DNA from: JAPORY01 sp965215385 | GTDB lineage: Bacteria; Pseudomonadota; Alphaproteobacteria; Rhodobacterales; Rhodobacteraceae | NCBI GenBank assembly: GCA_965215385.1 | Contig: OZ244059.1 | Location: 2,604,001-2,668,000 of the forward strand | DNA: 64,000 nucleotides | Direction: 5' to 3' | Shown here: piece after piece, positions 34,153 through 43,795 of the stretch | Position numbering within the stretch: the stretch's first letter is position 1 | Layout: each line of letters starts with the position of its first letter | Translations under genes and position numbers: made by a program | Notes under the pieces: model-generated | Database searches by the model: none | Seen by the model: the letters and a program-made list of their open reading frames with translations, nothing else | Told to the model about the DNA's origin: nothing

Positions 34153-36342
34153 ATGAACAGCGAATCAAATACAAATGAAGTCCTCGCTGGGCTGGTGGAG
34201 CGCATTACCTTCCATAACGAGAAAAACGGTTTCTGCGTCCTGCGGGTGAAGGCTCGAGGTCATCGGGGACTCATAACAATCGTCGGTCATGCAGCGATGA
34301 TTTCTGCCGGCGAATGGGTGACAGCCTCTGGGTTTTGGCAAAATGATCGCAACCACGGTTTCCAATTTAAGGCGAATTTTTTGAAGACATCATCGCCGAC
34401 TACGACTGACGGTATCCAAAAATATCTTGGCTCCGGCATGATACCCGGTATTGGACCAGTGTATGCCGAAGGTCTCGTCGATGCCTTCGGGGCTGAGGTT
34501 TTTGACGTCATCGAAACCATGCCTGAGCGCTTACAAGAAGTTGCGGGAATCGGTCCAAAGCGAGCCGAAAAAATCATAGAGAGTTGGCAAGATCAGAAGG
34601 TCATCCGAGAAATCATGATTTTTCTGCATCAGCATGGAGTCGGAACCGTCCGTTCGGCGCGGATTTTCAAAACGTACGGAGCTGACGCTATTCAAGTGAT
34701 GAGCGAGAATCCCTATCGATTAGCAAAGGATATACACGGAATAGGATTTCGGACCGCCGATGCAATCGCGGCAAAACTTGGCATCGAAAAAAACGCGATG
34801 ATTCGGATTAGTTCAGGCATATCGTATGCGCTTTCTGAGGCGACCAATGACGGTCACTGCGGGCTGCCGACGGACAAACTTATCGAATTGGCTGAGAAGC
34901 TGCTGGAAGTTTCTCAAGAACATGTTGTGGCAGGTTTAACTCAACAGTTGCACACGCAAGAGGTAATTGCCGATAGCGTCGGAGAAATAGAGTGCATCTT
35001 TCTATCAAGACTGTACGTCGCTGAGAGAGCCATTGCCAAAAACATTAGGCGCATTCATGCTGGACGGTTGCCGTGGCGACCGATTGACCCGGAAAAGGCC
35101 ATGCCGTGGGTTGAGAAAAAAACCCAACTTACGTTAGCCGCAAGTCAGAAAGCGGCGATATGCTTGGCTCTCAAGTCCAAGGTCGTGGTCATAACTGGTG
35201 GTCCTGGTGTCGGCAAAACCACGATTGTTAACGCAATCTTGCGGATTCTAAATGCCAAATCAATGACGCTAAAGCTCTGTGCGCCGACGGGCCGGGCGGC
35301 AAAGCGCTTGTATGAAGCGACCGGCAAAGAGGCAAAGACCATTCATCGCTTACTGGAGTTTGACCCCGCGACATTTGGCTTCAAACGAAATTCACGTAAC
35401 CCTTTGGATTGTGACTTATTGGTTGTTGATGAAGCCTCAATGGTCGACGTGCGATTGATGCAGTCGTTGCTTGACGCGGTTCCAAGTTCTGCCGCCTTGC
35501 TGATTGTGGGTGACATTGATCAATTACCGTCGGTAGGACCGGGCCAAGTGCTAGCGGACATTATCGCGTCAAAGGCGGTGCCGGTAGTTCGATTAACCGA
35601 AGTGTTTCGCCAAGCGGCACAGAGTCAGATCATTACCACAGCTCATGCGATTAATGCTGGCCGAGTTCCAGACTTAAAGGCACCGGAGACGCTAGCTGAC
35701 TTTTATTTTGTGGCGGCTGCAGCACCAGAACAGGCGGTAGCGAAAATGATTGAACTGGTGGCTCAACGAATTCCGTCCCGCTTTGCGCTTGATCCGATTA
35801 ATGACATCCAAGTCCTGTGTCCCATGAACCGCGGTGGTATCGGGGCGCGATCCCTCAACGTAGATCTCCAGGCGGTGTTGAACCCAAAACCGGCGGTAAA
35901 AATTCAGCGGTTCGGAACCACCTTTGCTACTGGTGATCGCGTGATGCAGATTCAAAACGATTACGAAAAGGATGTGTTTAACGGTGATATCGGAACGATT
36001 GAGCGGGTTGATCCCGAATTGGGTGAGTTACGGGTAAATTTTGACGGCCGTAGCGTTGTGTTCGAGTTTGGAGAACTTGATACGCTGGTGCTTGCTTATG
36101 CCACGACCATCCACAAGAGCCAAGGGTCTGAGTACCCAGCGGTGGTTATTCCGGTCATGACCCAACATTATCCGATGTTGCAAAGAAATCTGATTTACAC
36201 GGGCGTAACACGCGGCAAAAAGCTTGTGATCTTGGTTGGTCAGAAAAAGGCTTTAGGGATGGCCATTAGACGGGCCGCAGACAATCGCCGCTGGTCGAAA
36301 CTGAATGAATGGCTGATGGACAATTCAATACCGTACGACTGA
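34153..36342 (+). CDS. recD2: RecD2-type ATP-dependent DNA helicase
   Basis: 729 residues. N-terminal OB-like part (LAGLVERITFHNEKNGFCVLRVKA), helix-hairpin-helix region (GMIPGIGPVYAEGLVDAFG ... VAGIGPKRAEKI), then the superfamily 1 motor: Walker A GGPGVGKTT, Walker B LLVVDEASMVD, motif III GDIDQLPSVGPGQVL, and the late motifs YATTIHKSQGSEYPAVV and YTGVTRGKKLVIL. A 5'-3' helicase used in repair; no RecB/RecC partners are seen nearby. Intact. Confidence 0.93.
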   Translation: MNSESNTNEVLAGLVERITFHNEKNGFCVLRVKARGHRGLITIVGHAAMISAGEWVTASGFWQNDRNHGFQFKANFLKTSSPTTTDGIQKYLGSGMIPGIGPVYAEGLVDAFGAEVFDVIETMPERLQEVAGIGPKRAEKIIESWQDQKVIREIMIFLHQHGVGTVRSARIFKTYGADAIQVMSENPYRLAKDIHGIGFRTADAIAAKLGIEKNAMIRISSGISYALSEATNDGHCGLPTDKLIELAEKLLEVSQEHVVAGLTQQLHTQEVIADSVGEIECIFLSRLYVAERAIAKNIRRIHAGRLPWRPIDPEKAMPWVEKKTQLTLAASQKAAICLALKSKVVVITGGPGVGKTTIVNAILRILNAKSMTLKLCAPTGRAAKRLYEATGKEAKTIHRLLEFDPATFGFKRNSRNPLDCDLLVVDEASMVDVRLMQSLLDAVPSSAALLIVGDIDQLPSVGPGQVLADIIASKAVPVVRLTEVFRQAAQSQIITTAHAINAGRVPDLKAPETLADFYFVAAAAPEQAVAKMIELVAQRIPSRFALDPINDIQVLCPMNRGGIGARSLNVDLQAVLNPKPAVKIQRFGTTFATGDRVMQIQNDYEKDVFNGDIGTIERVDPELGELRVNFDGRSVVFEFGELDTLVLAYATTIHKSQGSEYPAVVIPVMTQHYPMLQRNLIYTGVTRGKKLVILVGQKKALGMAIRRAADNRRWSKLNEWLMDNSIPYD

Positions 36343-36522
36343 TCCAATAGCCGTCGTTGCGGCAGGCAATACGCTTCCGACAATTCTTGGTTTGCCGCAA
36401 GCGCCGAACATCAGGCAAGCAACAGCGACAAGCGCGGCGACGGGCTGTAAAATGGCCGTGGTCTTTGAGAAGGTGCCCTTTGGTCGCAGGTCTGACTGGC
36501 GCGAAACTTTACGATCAATCGA

Positions 36523-37554
36523 TCAAAAGAGGGCAGCGAAAGCGTCCAGTTGCGCTGTCGACAGAGACCAATCACAGACAAGGCGAGCGGTAACGAGTTC
36601 ATCCTCAGGACCTTCTAGATTGCCGTTCCACAGGTGGTAAACAGCACCAGCTGCAATTAACTGCTGGTGCACTTTACGTAACGCTCGGAAGAATATCATA
36701 TTCGCCGCGGGATCGTTTACGAGTTCAATCTGTTTTTCTCGCAAGGCGTCGGCGAGACGCGCGGCATTCTCGTTTGCTTGTCGTGCGGTTTCGAGCCACA
36801 GGTTGTTTTTCAGATAGGCACTGAGCTGTGCTGACAGGTAGCGATGTTTGGAGATCAGGTGTGCTCCCCGTTTGCGGCGAAGTTCAAACTCCCACGCGAG
36901 TTCGGCATCAAATAGAATCACTACCTCAAGTTGTAGGCAGCCGTTCTTAGTTCCGCCGAGGCTCAGGGCATTAATCCCCGCTTTCCAGGTGGCTTCGGCT
37001 GGGGAGCATCCGAGGCTTACAATCGCATTCGCGAGGCGTGCACCATCCATATGAACAGGCAGGCCAAAATCAGCTGCGATGCGGGTGAGTTCGTGTAATT
37101 CTTCCAGCGAGTAAACGTTACCCTTCTCGGTAATCTGCGTTATTGAGATAGGGCCGCGCTGCGGCCCGTGTACGCCGCGTGATTCCTCTTGATTGATTGT
37201 CGTTTGCAAAGCGTTCGTTGCAATCTTGTCGCTGCCTGGCACAATCGTCAACTTGTTGCCGCCGAAAAACTCCGGGGCGTTGCATTCATCTTGATGGATA
37301 TGTGCTTGCGGCGAGCAAAATATGGTTTGCCATGGTTGACTGAGTGTTGCTAAAGCGAGAGCATTAGCAGCACTCCCGGTGCCAACGAGGTAGACTGCGG
37401 CTTGCGGTGCCTCAAAAACCGCTTTTAGGGTGTCTACGGCCTGCTGCATTTGGCGATCAGCACCATACGCCATGGCGTAGCCATCATTTGCCTGCACGAC
37501 GGCCGATAGAATTTCGGGGTGGACTGGGCCAGAATTGTCAGAGGCAAGAAACAC
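36523..37554 (-). CDS. ltaE: Low-specificity L-threonine aldolase
   Basis: 343 residues, PLP-dependent. Splits L-threonine (and allo-threonine) to glycine and acetaldehyde. FLASDNSGPVHPEIL at the start, VHMDGARLANA (Asp and Arg contacting PLP) and SLGGTKNGCLQLEVVILFD with the Schiff-base Lys are clear. It is the last gene of a minus-strand group after ribF and ycgN with a one-base gap. Length and motifs normal. Confidence 0.92.
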   Translation of the reverse strand: MFLASDNSGPVHPEILSAVVQANDGYAMAYGADRQMQQAVDTLKAVFEAPQAAVYLVGTGSAANALALATLSQPWQTIFCSPQAHIHQDECNAPEFFGGNKLTIVPGSDKIATNALQTTINQEESRGVHGPQRGPISITQITEKGNVYSLEELHELTRIAADFGLPVHMDGARLANAIVSLGCSPAEATWKAGINALSLGGTKNGCLQLEVVILFDAELAWEFELRRKRGAHLISKHRYLSAQLSAYLKNNLWLETARQANENAARLADALREKQIELVNDPAANMIFFRALRKVHQQLIAAGAVYHLWNGNLEGPEDELVTARLVCDWSLSTAQLDAFAALF

Positions 37555-37555
37555 G

Positions 37556-38017
37556 CTAATGCGGCTCCTTAATGATATAATCGAACCATTGATCCGCTGG
37601 CGTATCAGCTTCGGAGACCGTTTGATGTTGCATCGACACGCCGACCGCGTACACGGTTGCTTGCGATCCCGAAATCAGTGGGTGCCAATCGAATAGCGGC
37701 TGTCCAGCCTGGAGCAAGCGATAGGCGCAGGTCGCGGGCAACCAGTCAAGATGCTGTTCTAAATTATCAGCAGTCAATACGATACATTCTGGCACGAATT
37801 GGTGTCTTTTTTCGTATTTCGAACAGCGGCAAGTGGCATCATCAAACAATCGGCAGGCGACACGCGTAAGGAAGATTTCGGCCGTTGCATCATCTTCAAG
37901 CTTGTTGAGACAGCATTTTCCGCAACCATCGCAGAGTGCTTCCCATTCAGCGTTGGTCAGTTCATCCAAGTGCTTATTTTCCCAAAACCGGGCGGCGTTC
38001 TGCGTCTGTTTGCTCAT
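37556..38017 (-). CDS. YcgN family cysteine-cluster protein (UPF0260)
   Basis: 153 residues from ATG 38017. The family cysteines are CDGCGKCCLNKLEDD and CRLFDDATCRCSKY, presumably binding a metal or cluster; the later block LDWLPATCAYRLL is also typical. The start overlaps the ribF stop (ATGA), so it is translated from the same messenger. Biochemical function not established. Confidence 0.88.
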   Translation of the reverse strand: MSKQTQNAARFWENKHLDELTNAEWEALCDGCGKCCLNKLEDDATAEIFLTRVACRLFDDATCRCSKYEKRHQFVPECIVLTADNLEQHLDWLPATCAYRLLQAGQPLFDWHPLISGSQATVYAVGVSMQHQTVSEADTPADQWFDYIIKEPH

Positions 38018-38946
38018 CGTGTGCCAAGTATCGCTTGCGCCTGTTGGCAATCGCGGTGCATTTGCGCAACGAGATCATTGACGCTTTCGAATGCTTTTTC
38101 TGGTCGCAGAAACTCGACGAGGCCGACGGAGAGAGTCGCACCGTATAGGTCGCCAGAAAAGTCGAACAGAAATGTTTCCAAGTTAGGGTTGCGGCCGCCA
38201 AACATGGGGCGCAGACCGAGTGATGCCGCACCGAGATAGCTCTGGCGGTGTTGACCATCAATGATATCGACGACAACGGCATAAACCCCGAAAGCGGGTG
38301 GATGAAGGCCTGCAATCGACATGTTTGCTGTCGGAAATCCGAGAGTACGTCCCCGCTGTTCACCGCCAATTACCTGGCCCTCAATGCGGTGCCAGTGCCC
38401 GAGCATTTTGGCGGCATCTTGCGGCCGTCCTTCCGAGAGTGCGGTGCGAATCGCCGTTGATGACACCGTGGCTCCGGTTTTTGTTAACAGGCTCGCGACT
38501 GTCACATCGAAGCCAACTTGTTCGCCGAGTGTGACCAGATCGTTAGCGTTTCCGGCGCGGTTTTTACCGAAGACGAAGTCAGAACCGACGACGACGTGCG
38601 ATAGCCCTAGTCCTCGGTGAACAACCTTGCTGGCGAATTCTTCGGGTGATAGTGAAGCGAGAGATTTATTGAAATTCAACTCGTACAAGCGTTCGACACC
38701 TAATTTGGCGAGTCGGGAGGCTCTTGCGACTGAACTTGTCAGACGAAACGGCTTGCCTGCGGGGGCAAAATATTCTCGCGGGTGGGGCTCAAACGTCAAG
38801 ATGCCGAGCGGCACTTTTGGTCGTGCCTGTCGGGCGATTTCAATCACTGACTGGTGTCCCAAATGAACACCGTCGAAATTGCCAATGGCAACGCTGGCGC
38901 CGCGGTCACAGGCAGCGACGTACTGGTAATCTCGAATGATTCGCAT
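38014..38946 (-). CDS. ribF: Bifunctional riboflavin kinase / FAD synthetase
   Basis: 310 residues. The N-terminal nucleotidyl-transferase domain makes FAD from FMN (AIGNFDGVHLGHQ, HxGH-like, and VVGSDFVFGKNRAGN); the C-terminal kinase domain makes FMN (GRTLGFPTANM, FLFDFSGDLYG). Cytoplasmic. Head of the minus-strand group ribF-ycgN-ltaE. Upstream lies the relic of a restriction system. Intact. Confidence 0.95.
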   Translation of the reverse strand: MRIIRDYQYVAACDRGASVAIGNFDGVHLGHQSVIEIARQARPKVPLGILTFEPHPREYFAPAGKPFRLTSSVARASRLAKLGVERLYELNFNKSLASLSPEEFASKVVHRGLGLSHVVVGSDFVFGKNRAGNANDLVTLGEQVGFDVTVASLLTKTGATVSSTAIRTALSEGRPQDAAKMLGHWHRIEGQVIGGEQRGRTLGFPTANMSIAGLHPPAFGVYAVVVDIIDGQHRQSYLGAASLGLRPMFGGRNPNLETFLFDFSGDLYGATLSVGLVEFLRPEKAFESVNDLVAQMHRDCQQAQAILGTR

Positions 38947-39450
38947 GGGTTATTCGGTATTGGGCAGACGATTCTATTTCAAGACTTTCAGGCCAGTTTG
39001 TCGCGACAATTATGTTTTCCGTTGCCACAATTACGTGGACAGAAGTGAGGACAATAGAGAGAAGCAAAAGCTTTCGAGAAATCAAAAGATCTAGTGGTGT
39101 GACCAGCATTCTGTTTTGTCTTTTCGTACTTTTTTCGCGTGCGCCAGACACTTCGCGCTCTATGTAGGCGAGAACGGATCTCGTCAAGGAGAGCGGGATG
39201 TAAGAGGAAATCAATTAGAGCCGACTTTGTAAGATGAAACCCGTCACCGACACTCAGCCAATAATCAAGAAACAGATTTGATACCAGAATTTGGAGTACG
39301 CTGTAAAAATCTTCTCGTTTCGTGAAGCCGAGTTCGTGTACGCCAGAACCCGATAAATCTCTACTCCCAATGTAGTTTCGTGCAACTCCAGCTACATAGA
39401 GACAATGCTTGCCGTTGTGGGCGATCATATTTCTCAGACTTTGTTTGCTA

Positions 39451-41382
39451 GTAACTATTCAGCACCCCTAACAGCTAATTTTATTAGCGGAGTATTATCA
39501 TCCCTGCAATAGACTGCCGTGCAGAATGACGCCGAGTCTGACTGTGATTCTCGGTGTCGGCAATGCGATGACTGGTGCCCGTGATGGCACGCCAGGGGCG
39601 GAAGGGTCGTGACGGTGATGTCGGATTATCTTTGGGCGTCGGTGACGAGTGTGGCCGACAGTTCGGGTGGCGAACGACGGAGCGTGTCGAGCAGGTTCCA
39701 GCCTGGTTTGCGGGCGGTTGCGAGTACTGTCCGGATGATGGTTCGGTTAGTTGCACCGGCGCGGCTGCGGCAGCTGCCGGCGATCTTCTGTTGCACCCTT
39801 TCGGGACGCACGCCCGGTTCGGATCGATTATTGCTGGGTGGCACCCGGGGATCGACTGTGAACCACAACACCGAGTCCCGATGCTCGCGCAGTCGCAGTG
39901 CTAGATTATGGCCGCGGCGTCGCTTCCGGCGGCCCCGCCGTCCGGTTGCTGCCAACGGCGCAAGCGACGCATGGTGTCGAAGACCTGCCGCCCCCTGCCG
40001 ATCATACGCCGTTGCGATCAAGTCAATGACAGACGGCGGCAACGGCTAGCCGTCCGCTCTATTATACCGATGAATCGCGTCTCTTAACACGATCGCCAGG
40101 TTTTCGGCCCAGCGTTCGTCGTCAAACGCGCCCCAGTTGTCGAGTTCCCGCAGCAGATGGGCGACGCCGAGCGCGTGATCCACACTGGGAATCGGATAAT
40201 ACGGTTTCCCGAAGTCAGGGACCGCGATACCGGTGGCGTCGTGCATCACATCGCCACGGCCGGTGCCAAGCCAGAAAAGGTCAGCAGCGTCGTACTGGCC
40301 ACATGCAGCCAATGGAGCTTGCCCTCGACCCGGATGCCGGTCTCATCCATAGGTTTCACGGGTGCCGGCGCGACCGCGCGTCTTACGGTTCCGGCAAAGC
40401 TATGATCGGTATCGGCACATCGGGACACCAGGTTGGCGATCGTCCCGTGCGACATCGTGATCCCAAACAAGTCGCGGAAGGTCGCCACCAGCCGCTTCGT
40501 TGGAATCAGTTGATCGGTACTCAGATAAACCGCTAGACGGGTCAGATTGGGACCGTACGGTACTGCCGCCATGACGCCTTCTGGAAACGCCGCCGCCGGC
40601 GTTCCCTGACAACGCGGACAGACCCAGCGATGGGCAATGTGATCGGTCACGACCACCGGTAACGGCTCTGGTAGATCCGGCACCTGCCGGATCTCCGGTC
40701 CTACCGACACGGGATCGATCAAGGCGGTGCCGCAATGGGCACAAACCGCCGGATAATGATGTTCAATGCGGTCCGGTGTTGCCGTCCGGCGCTACGTGGT
40801 CCCGTCATGGCCCTTCTGACCACCGCGACTTCGCTGGGGGCCGTCACCACGTTTCGGTACCGCCGGCGGCTTGCGCAACCCGTCGCTCGCCGGCGGCTTG
40901 CTGCTGTTAGTACTGGTCCGCCCAAGACGCCGCTCCAGTTCGGACCGACGTTCGCCTTGCGCGGCAATGAGGACATCCTGTTGACGCCGTTGCGCTTCAA
41001 GATCGCCCAGCTGCTCCGGCAACTCCCGCATCGTCGCATCCTGGCGCCGAAGCTGCGCCTCTTTCTGATCAAGTTGCGCATCCTTCTGGCGCAACGCCGC
41101 TTCCAGCTCCCAGAGCAACGCATTGGTCACGACTAGACGCCCCACACCGTTACCAAAGGGGGCCAAACGCTCGGTACCCGTTGCATCGGAAGAAAGACGA
41201 CCCACCCGCACCAAGGTGAACCAAAAAATCCTGACATTCGGAGGCCCGGCTCTCGTGTCATTGGCCACAATCGCGGCTTCTGCCGTCTCGTTTGAGAAAA
41301 CAACAGACCTTAACTCTCAAGATGTCAGCATCACTACTCAAAAAAAACTAAATGTTGCCTATTTTAGGTGCTGAATAGTTAC
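39451..41382. mobile_element. IS66-family element with 8-bp target duplication
   Basis: Ends are GTAACTATTCAGCACC (39451-39466) and its complement (41367-41382), starting with GTAA as IS66 ends do. The direct repeat GTTTGCTA flanks both sides (39443-39450 and 41383-41390); eight bases is the IS66 norm. Length 1,932 bases. It carries one transposase gene in several frames and no accessory tnpA/tnpB, as in the ISBst12-type subgroup. Confidence 0.93.
39626..41268 (-). pseudogene. IS66 transposase (TnpC), multiply frameshifted
   Basis: Pieces in order: coiled-coil leucine-rich N-terminus and SSKPPASDGLRKPP with GGQKGH (41268-40792), the zinc-ribbon/central region HRWVCPRCQGTPAAAFPEG and KPMDETGIRVEGKLHWLHVAST (40722-40246), DGWGAFDDERWAENLAIVL-type region (40312-40046) and the end WFTVDPRVPPSNNRSEPGVRP ... 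RVQQKIAGSCRS ... IRTVLATARKPGWNLLDTL (40042-39626). At least three frame changes, so this copy is inactive. Confidence 0.85.
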
Positions 41383-42349
41383 GTTTGCTAGTCGATTTCC
41401 TAAGGTAACTTAGGATGCACTCGTTTATCGGCCTTGGGAATTGATCATCAAAGTCATAGTGCGTCACATCAATGTGTTTCGGCGAAGTAATGAGAAGTGA
41501 CGTACGTTCTGCCCTTGTCCAGCGATGAAGGTGAGTTGACAGGATTTGGTGCGTCGGCGAATGGAAGACGCCAAGAATCGAGCACCTCTGACTGTTGGCT
41601 TTATTGGTATTGCTATGGAAGGGTTTCCCTGAGTTGAATAGCGTATCGGGAATATTGTCGAAGTTTGAATGAATGACGGCGCGATTGTTGTCGCGGAGCA
41701 TCTGACGCAGTTCTCGATAATCTCGACAAAACGCGATGGACAGTGGTAGAATAAATTGAACTGCGCCGCCATCTGTTGATCCGCATAAGGCAATTTCAAG
41801 AAAATCTGCAAATAGGTTTCTCCAATCGGAAGTTCCTAGCTTGTTCGAAACGAACGGTGGATTTCCAAAGAATACGCGAGGCCTGTCCACGCCGGTGGCG
41901 GAATATTGTCCAAAATCGCTATGAACGAAATTGAGACCACTAAATTTTACATGCCAAGATGCTCCAAGAGCGGTAACTTGCGATTGGACGAATTTGAGTG
42001 CGGGTTCGTTTTAGTCATCTAGATCGTTACTAACTGGGCTGACTATTTTTGGCGACTGGCCGGTGAGTGCTAGTCGTTCTAGTAAGGCAAAAAAATAGCG
42101 CACTGGCACCGACAGCAGGTTCAATGAAGTGTTGGGTCTCAAGAAAGGTGTGCGCTGCAGCGGCGTCGGTGATACCAGATCGCAAGAAAAACTCCGACCA
42201 AAAGAAGCGTGCGACATCTAAAGGCGTAAAGTATGATCCTAATCTCTTGCGCGCTGCCTCTGACTTGCAATCGGAAGTATAGGATAAAGTCTGCTCAGCT
42301 TCCTCTGACGCTACAAGATGAGCGTAGATGTCATTTACATAGGCGTATT

Positions 42350-43380
42350 TTAAGGCCTCGTTCGAGATGCTCCTTTTTTGGGCGGTGCGCCTGAAATTCT
42401 GGAACGGCGAATTTTGTGCCACGCTTTGATTTCATCTAAGCCTTTTTGCTGATTAGTAAATCTGAGAAATTCCGCCCGTTTTTCATTGAAGATCAATGTT
42501 TGATCTCGGCCTAGCAGCAGAAGTGCCTGATCGTAGAGTCTATGATGTTCAACGCATAATGCCAGACCAATGGTTACGTCATTTGTCGAACCTTCGCGGG
42601 AATGCGGAATGATATGCGCCGCTTCTATGATTCCTAATTGGCGGTCGCACACGCAGCAAGTCTTCTTGTAGGCATTCAATACCCACTTCTGGAACTGTGG
42701 GCTATGTGGATAAACTCTCCGAGTGAATTCAAATTTCTCTCGCTTCGTTTCGCTTTGCACCTCAAATTCGCCATCAGTCCCCAATCCCGATTCGGAAAAC
42801 GTTTCATTGTGATCTTGCTGCAATCTAATGACCAATTCCTCATCGGGCATGGCAGGAAACTGCTCGATGTTTTCGAGGTAAAAGCCAAGAGCATTAACAG
42901 GCAAAGCGATGCCAAAACTCTTGATGCCAAGGAATCTCGGAGAAAAAAAGTGAACAGTGGCCTGGTTTTTAAATATTGCGTCATACTGTGATTGTCTGGC
43001 GTAGATTGAAACCACTTGTTTTGCTTGGAGGGAAAAGACGTGGCGCGGATCCCAAGCTACAAATACCTGTGCATCGTTGAAGAACCCAATGAATGCCGTG
43101 GGGATACCCTGTTTAACATCTTCGCGCTGGAGCTCAATCTGACTGCGACTAATTTGTATACGGACTTCGTCTGGGTTAGTGCGTGTAGTACCAGAATCGT
43201 GAATGTACGAGGCCTGAACCCAATATTCAAAACCATTTTAATTTATCATCTTGGGTGGGCTTCGAGTTATTCAAAGATTGAGCTAGTCGGTTGAGAAAGT
43301 GGTAGCAGTGATCACTTGTTTGGACGAGAGAGTGGTTTGAATTTGCAGTTGCTTTTTAGTGCCATGATCGACTATGAAGG
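42350..43380 (-). pseudogene. HNH restriction endonuclease, 5' part frame-broken
   Basis: The frame from 43260 to 42350 is open and in phase: EYWVQASYIHDSG ... AFIGFFNDAQVFVAWDPRHVFSL, continuing through VSIYARQSQYDAI to the nuclease CCVCDRQLGIIEAAHIIPHSREGSTNDVTIGLALCVEHHRLYD (HNH with zinc cysteine). Ahead of it, RLAQSLNNSKPTQDDKLKWF and KKQLQIQTTLSSKQVITATTF lie in other frames, separated by single-base changes at about 43236 and 43295, so the true start near 43380 is lost. It is next to the dead adenine methylase, with which it formed a type II system. Confidence 0.7.
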
Positions 43381-43419
43381 TTGCGTAAACAGAGTCTAAA
43401 ATCGTTAACGAAACTATAA

Positions 43420-43496
43420 GCCGCCTTAGCTCAGTTGGTTAGAGCGCTGGATTGTGGATCCAGAGGTCCCCCGTTCAAGCCGGGGAGGCGGTACCA
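43420..43496 (+). tRNA. tRNA-His (anticodon GTG)
   Basis: Acceptor GCCGCCT with AGGCGGT (first pair G-U), anticodon arm CTGGA-TTGTGGA-TCCAG, T-arm CCCCG-TTCAAGC-CGGGG, discriminator A73, CCA encoded. The base before position 1 is A, so no G-1 is encoded. A73 with missing G-1 is known from an alphaproteobacterial group with altered histidyl-tRNA synthetase recognition. Confidence 0.95.
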
Positions 43497-43498
43497 CT

Positions 43499-43795
43499 TC
43501 AATCTATTGTGAGACTTTGCCGCAGTTTTCCAGTGTCACGGTCAAAGATCAGTAGCCGGTCGTCACTGGTTACGACGCCTAACCAATCAGATCCAATCGT
43601 AAAATTTGTCGCAGAAACACCGTTCGGTAATTTGATGTAGTCGGGCAAAGTTGGTTCTGATTGCAAGAGGCGTGCGGTCAGTAATACGGTAATTACTGTA
43701 ATGCCGATGATCATCACGACCGTGAGCGTGAGGACCAATCGCCGCAGTAAACGAATTTTGGTGGGTTCGTAACTACTTTCGATGGATTCACGCAT
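43499..43795 (-). CDS. DUF6476 family membrane protein
   Basis: 98 residues if started at ATG 43795. One transmembrane segment (RLVLTLTVVMIIGITVITVLL) followed by a small periplasmic or cytoplasmic beta domain (LPNGVSATNFTIGSDWLGVVTSDDRLLIFDRDTGKLRQSL). The frame is open to 43915, but that would overlap rluD by 130 bases. Family members sit beside rluD and rpoH in alphaproteobacteria. Function unknown. Confidence 0.8.
   Translation of the reverse strand: MRESIESSYEPTKIRLLRRLVLTLTVVMIIGITVITVLLTARLLQSEPTLPDYIKLPNGVSATNFTIGSDWLGVVTSDDRLLIFDRDTGKLRQSLTID

Larger units (their letters stand above)
38988..42422 (-). pseudogene. DNA adenine methyltransferase (restriction system), broken and split by IS66
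   Basis: The N-terminal part (42422 on) has RKRLGSYFTPLDVARFFW and FIEPAVGASALFF, the SAM-binding motif of N6-adenine methylases. A frameshift near 42105 and a TAA at 42011 follow. The frame resumes as WHVKFSGLNFVHSDFG ... RVFFGNPPFVSNKL, with the catalytic NPPF. IS66 interrupts it at 41383, and removing IS66 plus one target copy restores the frame as STSKQSLRN-MIAHNGKHC. The rest, GSGVHELGFTKREDFYSVLQILVSNLFLDYW, ends near 38988. At least three lesions: dead. Confidence 0.8.

Noticed and set aside
39575..41136. Plus-strand frames across the IS66 element
   Set aside because: Shadows of the GC-rich minus-strand transposase; Arg/Pro-rich and without motifs.
43016..43294. 92-codon plus-strand frame upstream of tRNA-His
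   Set aside because: It is antisense to the restriction-endonuclease coding frame, which reads through this region with clear protein character.
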